From [Phialemoniopsis] sp. UDSM-2020 (lineage: Eukaryota > Ascomycota > Sordariomycetes > Thyridiales > Thyridiaceae), in assembly GCA_018873225.1 (NCBI GenBank), contig JAEILZ010000006.1, forward strand, positions 1,240,001 through 1,304,000: 64,000 nt of DNA. Direction: 5' to 3'. The notes beneath the pieces are model-generated. The model saw only the letters and a list, made by a program, of their open reading frames with translations. It ran no database searches and was not told where the DNA came from. Every line of letters starts with the position of its first letter. Position 1 is the first letter of the stretch. The translations under genes and the position numbers were made by a program. Positions 55,777-64,000 of the stretch are shown here, piece after piece.

Positions 55777-56846
55777 TCAGTCTTGTTCATCGTTGTTCTG
55801 GTATATGTGGCGGCTGCGCGTGGGGTCTTTGCGCATGGCCTGTCCTGAACCGGTAAATCCCACTACAAACAGATGTCAGTATTGTTTCCTAGATAGACAG
55901 CTGGAAGGCGGAAGAGAGCGTACCTCTGCCGCGGACACCCTCGGGCGTGCGGAACATACTGTCCTTCTTGTGCGCCTTGCCAAACTTGGACTTGTTGTTG
56001 AAGTCCTGCCACTTGTTCTTGCCGGCCTCGAGCTCCTTGTTGGCCTTGATCTTCTTGAACTTCTTGGGCGGCGGCGCCTCCTTCTCCGCCGCGGCGGCGG
56101 CGGCCAGCTGCTGCTGCGCCTCCGGGTACAGGCTCGCCGCCGCCGACAGCACGACGCCGTTGTTATTGCTGCCGGGAGCGCCAGTGCTGTTGGAGGCCTG
56201 CTGTAGGGGCGCCGGGGACGCCGTGCCGCTGGGCGGCGCCGAACCCGGACCAGCTCCGACGGGGGTGCCGTCGGCCTTGCGCTTCTGCACGATGGGCCTG
56301 ATGTCCCTGGCGCGCAGCGTCTCGACCGTGTCGTAGCTCTTGAACTTGACCGTGTACATGGGCGCCGCGGCGGAGCCCGTGACGGACGTGATGCGCGCCG
56401 GGTAGAACCCCCTGTCGCCCGAGACCCACTTGGCGAGCACGGTGTCGTTGACGTGGTACGTGACGGGCGTGGCGGCGTCCTGTTCCCTCTCCTCGGCGGG
56501 GGCGGGCGCATCCTTCTTGAAGGCCGGGTGGTTCTCGCGCGACCACTTCTCCTTGGGCGGCGGGCTGGCCGGCTTGGGTGGTGCCGGGGCGGGGGCGGCG
56601 GCCTTGGGCTTGAGCTCGGCGATGGACTCGTCGATCATCTGGACGGCCATGTCGAGCTCCTCCTTGAGGGAGAGGAGCTCTGCATTGCCGGGGTCATCGC
56701 GGAGGGAGGAGAGGACGATGTCGAGCTGTTGCGTGGCAAAAGGCAGAGTGTTAGCGGGCACAAGACTCGGGCATGGGATGGGCGTTTGTCGCACGTACCT
56801 GTTCTTTGAACTGGCTCTTCTCCTCTTCTAGCTGAGCAGTTGACAT
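55777..56846 (-). CDS. Tudor-domain splicing factor, SPF30/SMNDC1 type
   Basis: This is a homologue of survival-motor-neuron-related splicing factor 30, a U2/tri-snRNP-associated protein whose Tudor domain binds dimethyl-arginine. Three exons give 311 aa: 56846-56799, 56725-55924 and 55862-55777. The N-terminal coiled coil (STAQLEEEKSQFKEQLDIVL) is followed by a Pro/Ala linker, the Tudor core (VNDTVLAKWVSGDRGFYPAR, MYTVKFKSYDTVETLR) near residues 95-155, and the C-terminal block WQDFNNKSKFGKAHKKDSMF. The last exon adds VGFTGSGQAMRKDPTRSRHI, giving the SPESVxGKVG-like ending of the family. Without it the frame reads into intron. An Sgf29-like Tudor protein was considered, but the C-terminal block fits SPF30 better. 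Confidence 0.88.
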
Positions 56847-57492
56847 TGTACCCAAAGTATGACTGTGTATGTATGTATGCTTGTATGTAAGTCTCTCCAA
56901 TGCCGAACAGTGTAATGACCAGCTCTGTAGAAGAAGTCGGGCTTGAGGTCGTGGGAAGATGTCGTCGATAAAAGACAAGCCAAGCTGGGTTCATGAATTC
57001 TAAGAGGGGCCGGCAAAAGTTTGGCTTAGTCACCACTATCGCCTTATCTCCACAAAGGGACTTGCTAGCCGTGCGATTCATGCTATTCCTGAATATTTTC
57101 TAGCAGTATACTGTTTATGATGTATTCCAGCTGGCTTCTTGTTCGAAAAGCTGGTCCAATACTCACCGTGAATGTCTCCCATATAAGACACAATCATCAA
57201 ATTAGCTTGCAGAGTAAAACTCAAGACCTTTGAATGTAATAAGTATTCATGTCTTTCTCACGACTACTACGAGACTGATGGCAAGGGACTATCTCAAGCC
57301 TCTAAGAAAATCAACATCATGGCTTCTACACTTTCGTAAACCCTCTAATATGGGATACGACTGAACCAGCCCTTGGAAGAGCCAAGGAGATTAAAAGCAA
57401 ACACTACTCCGTGAGCTATGTCTATAATTCAGTAATGCACCACAATCAACCCCCGGCATGCATGCACACAGCCCCTTATGCAACAGGTCCGA
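56847..57492. other. 0.65 kb intergenic region
   Basis: It contains the promoter of the SPF30-type gene and the 3' region of the TCO89-like gene. It is AT-rich and has no recognisable gene. Confidence 0.5.
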
Positions 57493-57720
57493 TCAAATCC
57501 TGGCTAGCATCTCCATCTCCAGCTTCTTCTTAAAATCCTCCAACTTCGTGCTGAGCGGATCGCCTCGCGGGTCATCCTGCAGCTGATTCTTCCCCTTTCC
57601 ACAATTGATAAATACGTAATCGGCCTCGTCGTCATCAGTATCCTCCCCTTCAGCATTGGCATCAGCACCACCATCAACAACGTAGCCCTGCTCCTCCCCT
57701 TCGCCTTCACCACCAGTCTC
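57493..57720 (-). other. 75-codon open in-frame extension behind the TCO89-like stop codon
   Basis: Directly after the TAG at 57723-57721 the same frame stays open for 75 codons until a TGA. The deduced peptide is acidic, then charged-amphipathic (ADYVFINCGKGKNQLQDDP, then LSTKLEDFKKKLEMEMLARI), and it looks coding. It has no ATG of its own near its start and no convincing splice to bypass the TAG. It may be the original C-terminus cut off by a nonsense change, or a readthrough tail. Confidence 0.45.
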
Positions 57721-59697
57721 CTAGTCCTGGCTGGCGCTCAGGTCCAGGTTCTTCTCCCACAGGTTCCGCAGCAGCGCGACCGTGCCGTCGTCATCCTCAC
57801 CGTCCACGAGGCTCGACCCGCTCAGCGCGCCGCCGCCAACTTCGGCCGACGACCTGTCGCCGTTGGGCCGCACGTAAGACGTGGTGCGCTTGGGCGTCGT
57901 CGGCCTCTTGGGATTACTGATAGCGCCGGCCGCGCTGCTCGGGCGCGCCTGCTGTTGCTGCTGCTCACGGAAGCTCTGGCTCAGGCCGAACCGCCCGCCG
58001 CCGTACTCGGACAGGCGCTTAGCGTGGCCCGGTCCGCCGCCCGGCCGGCTCGGCGTGCCGCTGGCCCCGTTCGGGATCCGCCGGTTCTTGTCCGCGCCGG
58101 GGAGCTGCGCGAGGCGCGAGATGCTTCGGGCGACGGGGTTCTGGTAGCGCCGGACGACGAGGTACTCCATGCCGGTCCTCTCAAGAAGCTTACTGATGCG
58201 AGGATCGCGCGTGTCGTACCCGGCGCCGCCGATCAGGGCGCCTGCAACGGGCCCCTGGTGATGTCGATGACTAGGCTCGATCGTGGAGCTGGCCCGCTGC
58301 AGATCCAGCTTCTGCTGGACGCGGCTCTCGGTGGCGGGTGCTACCCTACTACGTGCCCGCCCTCCTGCTGATACCTTGCCAGCCGTACCACCGGTCGTGA
58401 TGCCGCCGTCCTCGTCCGTCCAGTGGTCCTCATCCTCTCGCTGAGACGCAAACGACCGTGAAGCATGGCCCGCCAGAGAGAGCGCGCCCATAGACCGCGG
58501 CCGACGTAGCGCTTCCTCTTCCTCTTTCACGCCCGTGCCGGGACGAGAGGAGCTGCCTCTTGATGCAGCGTAAAACGAACTGGATCCCGTAGCCGCGGAC
58601 CCCACGCCGCCCTGAGCATTTGTCACAAAACGCGACGTCATGTCGTCCTTAGCGCTGCTGCCGGGCAGATTGTGACCTGGCGTCTGCGGCGTGCCAGACA
58701 GCGTCGACGTCGACTGCCGGCTGAGGCCCGAGTCGTCGGGCGACTGCTCCCGCGTGCTGTGTGCCTGCGGCCTCACGGACGCCGTCTCGGTGGACATCAT
58801 GGGTGGCGCGCCGGTAGATGGTATTCTCTGTAGTAATCTCGAAGTGAGGTTGATCTTGTGTTGTACTGTCGCTCGGTCGGGAGCACTAGATGCACCCGTC
58901 CCACTCGAGGACGCGGCCTCCTTTTCCTTCTCCTTATGCGTAGATGACGACAGGCTCTGCGGTCTCGAGTCCTCGGGACTAGCCGGGTGCCTCGCAGAAG
59001 ACTGCCCGCTGCCGGCGACCGACCCGCGCCGCGACAGGTACGGCGAGGCAGAGGTGCTGGCGTCCACCCACTCGTCGTCCTGGTCGTCGTTGCCCAGGTC
59101 GAAGTGGACCTGCGTCTTGTTATTGCTGCCGGCGCCCACGGATGCGGCCTTGAGCTTGTCGACGCCCGGGTTGGACAGGGAGCGCTTGAGCTGGCCCGAC
59201 GACTTGTTGCGCTTGCCCACGTCGATGTGCGATCGGTTGCGCTTGATCAGGCTCGAGTGGGACGCATTCTTCTTGATGAGGTTGGTCGAGGAGGACTCGC
59301 GCGACAGTTTCACTTCCGAGGTGGCGCGCCGATGTGTCGGCTGCACCCAGGGCAATTGGCCGTCGTCGTGCTCGACGGGGTCTGGCGAGGGCTGCCGGCG
59401 CTGCTGGTGCAGCTTGGTCGAGGACGCCGTGGCGGCGGCTGCAGGGTGGTGCTGTTTGTAGAGGGCCTTGGAGGAGGGCACGCGGGCGTGTAGTCGTCCT
59501 GCGCCGCCTCCACCGACAATGTGTTTCTGGTGTTTGGTACGGTGCGAGCTGGCGTGGTGTTGTCCACTGCCTCCGCCGTGTTGAGAGGCTTGATCGCTGA
59601 CCTGAGAGTCGCTGTCTTGGTGGTTGATGCCAGGTCGTTTTGATTGGCTGGTCGAGGACGAGGCGTCGGCGCCCTCTCTGCTTCTATCCTTGCCCAT
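57721..59697 (-). CDS. TCO89: TORC1 subunit Tco89-like protein
   Basis: This is a fungal TORC1 accessory subunit in a single exon of 658 aa, largely disordered and rich in Ser, Arg, His and Gly. The recognisable family block lies near residues 125-245: RATSEVKLSRESSSTNLIKK, SHSSLIKRNRSHIDVGKRN, SSGQLKRSLSNPGVDKL and VHFDLGNDDQDDEWVDASTS followed by SPYLSRRGS. A second conserved-looking block is SKLLERTGMEYLVVRRYQNP with ISRLAQLPG near residue 520. The end is LLRNLWEKNLDLSASQD. In yeast Tco89 supports TORC1 at the vacuole and rapamycin and salt tolerance. The frame continues open beyond the stop for 75 codons, so the true end is uncertain. Confidence 0.82.
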   Translation of the reverse strand: MGKDRSREGADASSSTSQSKRPGINHQDSDSQVSDQASQHGGGSGQHHASSHRTKHQKHIVGGGGAGRLHARVPSSKALYKQHHPAAAATASSTKLHQQRRQPSPDPVEHDDGQLPWVQPTHRRATSEVKLSRESSSTNLIKKNASHSSLIKRNRSHIDVGKRNKSSGQLKRSLSNPGVDKLKAASVGAGSNNKTQVHFDLGNDDQDDEWVDASTSASPYLSRRGSVAGSGQSSARHPASPEDSRPQSLSSSTHKEKEKEAASSSGTGASSAPDRATVQHKINLTSRLLQRIPSTGAPPMMSTETASVRPQAHSTREQSPDDSGLSRQSTSTLSGTPQTPGHNLPGSSAKDDMTSRFVTNAQGGVGSAATGSSSFYAASRGSSSRPGTGVKEEEEALRRPRSMGALSLAGHASRSFASQREDEDHWTDEDGGITTGGTAGKVSAGGRARSRVAPATESRVQQKLDLQRASSTIEPSHRHHQGPVAGALIGGAGYDTRDPRISKLLERTGMEYLVVRRYQNPVARSISRLAQLPGADKNRRIPNGASGTPSRPGGGPGHAKRLSEYGGGRFGLSQSFREQQQQQARPSSAAGAISNPKRPTTPKRTTSYVRPNGDRSSAEVGGGALSGSSLVDGEDDDGTVALLRNLWEKNLDLSASQD

Positions 59698-60999
59698 GGT
59701 TGCTTATTTCTATTCGGTTTTTCCCCCCTCACTACTCACACGCTCTTGTCACTCCTCTCGCCTCGGCTGTGTGGCAGCAGGTTTATGCGGTACAACGGGC
59801 TCCTGCTGCTCCTTGTCTCTTGTTCCCTGCCCAATCCCGGCACCCTGTCGGCTTTCAGCCCAACCTGGGAAGCCGGTCGCTGTGTTCTTGCTCCGCTCTA
59901 ATGCGTTTGGAGAGGGCGAAAGCTCCGTTCGGGATTGTCACCGAAGCGATCCCACGCGGGAGATGTTGTCGGAGTCGTTCGTTGAAAATGTGGGCGTTCT
60001 CTGGAGCAATTGATTCGTGTAAGAATAGCAATTGACCTCTGGGACGTTGCTCCTTTATCTGTCCGGGTTCTGCTGCGATCGCATCTATCTGAAATTGTTG
60101 GGTGCTGCTGTCTTTACAGGACGGGCTTGTTGGAGGCACAGTATGCATGCACTAGTCGCTAAGCACATGCAGCAGCGTTGACCGGTGTTGCGACAGGCTG
60201 CGCGCGCAGTTGTGAGTGCTATAACAGAGGTACTCGGTGCTGGTGTCCCCCCAAGGAGCGAGACTGCGCGTACTTTGCTGTGAATTGTAGCGCAAGCGGT
60301 GTGGTGTTTGTTCCAGGCGGAACGTGGAGATGGGGATTAAGTGGGAGTTGAAGTCGAGGGAGAGAACAGATGGATTGACTCCGAACGGATTCCCCATACC
60401 ATTGCCAGCGAAACCCACAGCAGCCACTAGCCGGAGTCCTATTACTCGTCTGTCTTAGTGAAGAAGCTCAGAAAAGAAGAGGCTCCACCAAACGGACTGA
60501 CAATCTGGATCGTCAATTAAGCATTTCGCACCAAGACTAACTAACACTCCAGGCCACCACCACCATCGCCAGCCATTCCCACCCACTGTCACCCACCCAA
60601 AAAGAATAACCTTTACCGGCAAAATTCGGGCCTTTACTGATTGGCTACAGCGCGTTCCCAAGGAACCAATTGACGCCGAACCGGACCACCGTTCATCCAT
60701 CTCACATCTCGAATCTCACGCTGTTGAGTTTAAAGAATATGGTTGCGTATGCACATGTCAGCTATTCGTGCTTATACACTCAATACACCTCTCGCTTCCT
60801 ACTGCTAACACTGTTGATCCCAACACCAGATTCAATACACCATTTCCGTAGCATGTCATACCTCCTGAACATACCCCATCAATAAGTACTTTTGATGTTG
60901 CATTGAATCCTCCTGGGGCCTCGGTCCGAGTCAATACTCAACGCCCAGCCAATTGCCCCGTTTTCATATTCCACCTTCCGATGGTACACCCGAAGAGCT
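59698..60999. other. 1.3 kb intergenic region
   Basis: It holds the TCO89-like promoter/leader and the PAN2 3' UTR. Both flanking genes run leftwards. The open frames inside (up to about 130 codons) have no recognisable domains. Confidence 0.5.
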
Positions 61000-63900
61000 C
61001 TACCTCAGAGGCGAACCCTTCCCCGGCGTCCACCCCTGATGCACCTGCGCCCCAAACCCGCTCTGAGGCGTCTGCTGTAATGCCGCAGGTCCGAACCTAG
61101 ACGGCGTCGACGGGCCCGGCAAGCCCTCGATCGGGATCGGCGGCGTCTCCGTCCGCACCACGGGCGGTCCGTCGTCGCGCCGCGGCGGCTTGAAGCCAGT
61201 GTCTCTACCCGCCCTATAGATATCCTGCAACATGGTCTCCAGGATGCCCGCATCCTCAAACTCAAGGTACTTGCGGTACAACTTGAGCGCCGTCCGCGCG
61301 TCCTCGATCGAGTCGTGCGTGTCGAGCTGAATGTCCTCCTTGAGTAGATACCACGCCAAGAAGGCGAGCGACAGGCGCCGCAGTCGCACCTTGAGGAAGA
61401 AGAGGTCAATAGTATCTATGATCTGCGCCCGCGGCACCTGAATGTTGATGACGCGGAAATCCTGCTTGAGGCCGTGGCCCAGGAACTTGCAACCAAGGTT
61501 CAGGAGAACCCAGAGCTTCTTGTAGGCCGTCTTGAGCGGCACCAAATTGTGCTTGGACAACCTGGGGTCTAAGTCGCCCTCCGTGATACCCGAGTACGTA
61601 GTCAGGTAGTCCACAATCGGCTCCTGGATGACAATGTAGTCGTCGATGAAAGGTAGGCCTTCGTCCTCACCCTGTCCTCTCACAACCGAGACTCGAGCCA
61701 GGGCGTGAGTCATGGGCCGGATGGTCTCTCTAATACCATCCGAGTTCATCTCAATCTCTGGCTGCCTTATGGCCACGAACTCCGTGTCAAGCGCGACAAT
61801 TGTGTCCGGACCAGGCTTCTCTGTCTGCTCATCGTAGACCCGGTAGGTCTTATCCTCCGAGTCAGGCCTTGGAGGGTCATTAGCACAGTGATCGCTGTAG
61901 AATACAGATGAAGCAACATACTTGATATCCATATACAACACCGAGGTGTCCAGGTGATTCTTCCAGTCCGCGTCGATCTTGTTGTTCGCAGTCTTGAGCT
62001 GGAATATGATGACTGAAGGAGTCTTCCAGGCCGTATTGAACCCAAGGGCCTCCTTGTTCGTCACGGGACGGACCAGGAAGTCGTTGAAAAGATGCCACTG
62101 GCTGTTTTCCGGAGCTGTAGGCTCGGCATGCGCGACATTCACAAGGGAGACCAAATGCGACTTTTGCGCCTGCGGGTGGCCGCTCTCAATATTAACGGCC
62201 ATGCCGATCAGCGAGTACACCATGACGTTGTGCACGCTCCGCTGTAGATGCAGCTTGAGGTCCTCGCCCTCGTAGCAAAAGAACTGACCCGATGGATCTA
62301 CTATGATCCCAATCTCCTCGGGCAGCCAGCCAGGCGTCGACCACCAGCGCTTGAACTCGGGCGGCTGTGACGTCGAGTACGCGTTGAGCATGAGTACCGA
62401 CGGCAGACTGTTGATGGCCTTGCGAGTCGACAGGCTCTGGTACCGCTGGCACCGCTGGCACCATCCCTTATTCGTGGCATCCTTCTCGATGCTCGACTTG
62501 AGCACCTGCGAGAACGTAATCTTGGTGGCCTTACCACCCCGATTTTGCGGCTGCTTTAGACGTCCGTTAGTCATAATTTGAGATAGAAACGGTAACATAT
62601 GTTATACATACCACAGGATACTTCAACTCATTGACAAAGACCATTTGCTTCCTAGTCGTCTCCGTTCTACAATTGGTACATCTCATCGACGTGACCGACG
62701 CAGTTCCCAGTGCCTGTTCCATCTCAGGCGATTCGGGTAGGATGCGCTTGTAGTCCTTGATGATCTGTTCAAGCAAGAACCTAGTCAATTGCTGGATCAT
62801 ATCACTCAGCGGGTTCTTCTTGATTTCGTCTTCGATGAGGCGGAGGCTCTTAGCCTGCTGATGATTACTCAGGATCTTGAGCATGTTGGTCGCCTGACAG
62901 GTAGAGCCCTCTGCCTTCTGCAGCATGTCGAATACATAGCCGAGCTCGCACAGCAAGCACTGAGGGTGCAGACACGCGCTCGCTGCATGCTGAAGAGCGA
63001 CGTTGCGGATGAGAGGCGTGAAGTGTAGCACCTGCAGCAGACAGTTCGCATAGGAATTAGCGATGTGATTCTCGAGGCCGGCATAGCGAGTCTTGTTGTA
63101 GAACCTGGTTCGTGTGTCAGCCAAGTTTGATATCTCGAGAGTGTGCATGTCCACTTACCCGAAATCAAAGTCATCCACACCAAACTTGCTGAACTTGATC
63201 TCTACAGTCCGATACATACTCGGTGCCTCGGGCATCATACTCTCCAACTCGGTGATTGCCAACGGGTCGGCAAGTTCATCGGCATGATTCCCTAAGGCCG
63301 CACTACCGGACGAGGCATGTGCAGACTCTCTGCTCTTCTCGCTCAAGAATTTCGGCGCCTGTATCGACGTCGACTTGTCCGCATCACGCGTATTCTCCAC
63401 CTGATTGCGCCGGAAGCGTTGGTTCGCCCTTCCGTAGAGCCCATATTCCGTCTTCTGCAGCGTGGAAAGGTAGGCACCGTCGAATTTAACTGGTGGTGCG
63501 CCCACGTCACTGATCATCGTCGGCCAAACCGACAGCAATGTGTCGTTATAAAAGGGCATGCCGACCGAGTTCAGGGGCGTCTCTAACGTCCACTCGATAT
63601 GCTGCGGCATCTCGTCAGGGGTCTGCAGCTCGAGCTGCCCAGGAATCTCTGTGAATTGGACCCGCGATGGAGAACCCCACAAGTGTAATGAACACTCGGT
63701 ATCGGCCATAGCGAGGGCCTCTCCTGTGGGTGCAATCTCGATCCCTGTGACGTAGGATAGTATGTTCGCCTGCCTAACATTGCTAGTATTGGGGTTCATA
63801 AGATCGATGATGTGCATCTGGCCCTGCTGAGACACCACAATTGCGGTGGTGACCATACGCGGGTGCATCCGGACGTAGGCAGCCAGGGGCGGAAACGCAA

Positions 63901-64000
63901 CGGGCGACATGGAAGTCATGTTCTTGAGATCGAACACGTTGACGTAGGGGTCAAACATGTAGGTCATAGTCGCCTGCTGCTTCAGGGACGCGCCGCAAGT
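61000..64000 (-). CDS. PAN2: PAN2 deadenylase catalytic subunit (5' partial)
   Basis: This is the catalytic subunit of the Pan2-Pan3 poly(A) nuclease that trims mRNA tails in the cytoplasm. Three exons are visible, 64000-63159, 63104-62612 and 62553-61000, coding for 962 aa. The start and most of the N-terminal WD40 domain lie beyond the right edge. Seen in order: the end of the propeller (MFDPYVNVFDLKNM); the ubiquitin-hydrolase-like domain (YAGLENHIANSYANCLLQVL, MRCTNC, WCQRCQRY), which has Asn where active enzymes have Cys; then the DEDD exonuclease. Its catalytic residues are in VALDTEFVAI (D, E), GHGLKQDFRVI (D) and LDTHDSIEDARTAL (H, D). The C-terminal tail is Pro/Gly-rich. The introns are 54 and 58 nt. 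Confidence 0.96.

Noticed and set aside
1..64000. A secondary-metabolite or defence gene cluster
   Set aside because: Only one P450 and single metabolic enzymes are present. There is no polyketide synthase, NRPS, terpene synthase, transporter or cluster regulator, and no NLR or HET-domain gene.

Overview
The window is nuclear DNA of a filamentous ascomycete (Pezizomycotina, most likely a Sordariomycete). The evidence is short introns (mostly 54-150 nt) with GTAAGT/GTATGT-type donors and CTAAC-type branch points, eukaryote-only protein families, monocistronic genes on both strands, and protein sequences that resemble Sordariomycete orthologues. I cannot name the genus. I support 18 protein-coding genes. 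One of them (PAN2) runs off the right edge, and one (TCO89-like) may carry a premature stop. I found no tRNA, rRNA, CRISPR array or intact transposon. Exon structures were built by hand from splice signals and checked for reading phase; all assembled CDS lengths are multiples of three.

Left part (1-17.5 kb), metabolic genes in loose spacing. A nitronate monooxygenase ending in SKL (peroxisomal PTS1) converges on a 3-ketoacyl-CoA thiolase with a consensus N-terminal PTS2, so two peroxisome-targeted enzymes sit back to back. A cytochrome P450 follows, then a 2.1 kb gene-free spacer with a repeated motif in the P450 promoter. Next come an F-box protein, an ornithine cyclodeaminase/mu-crystallin family protein with a His-rich insert, and a beta-carbonic anhydrase.

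Middle part (17.5-40 kb), core cellular machinery. It holds ribosomal protein eL8 divergent from the tRNA thiolase CTU1/NCS6, and a complex I subunit (NDUFA1/NI9M type) that needs a 4-nt microexon and is divergent from a MYST/PHD histone acetyltransferase (Sas3 type). These are followed by an epsin, a Nup98-Nup96/Nup145-type self-cleaving nucleoporin precursor, and a SNF2-family ATPase of the ULS1/Rrp type.

Right part (40-64 kb), signalling, trafficking and RNA genes. It holds ATG13 (autophagy initiation), HSE1 (ESCRT-0), a giant ankyrin/RCC1/BTB protein with an RGG tail (IBtk-like), an SPF30/SMNDC1-type Tudor splicing factor, a TORC1 subunit Tco89-like protein, and the PAN2 deadenylase. ATG13 and TCO89 both act in TORC1 signalling and lie about 15 kb apart, but nothing shows that they are co-regulated.

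No obviously new multi-gene system is visible; the gene content is mostly conserved housekeeping. The most noteworthy signals are gene-structure oddities: the 4-nt microexon, a 75-codon open in-frame extension behind the TCO89 stop codon, an intron in the nucleoporin gene whose retention would make a Nup98-only product, and lineage-type inserts in conserved enzymes.
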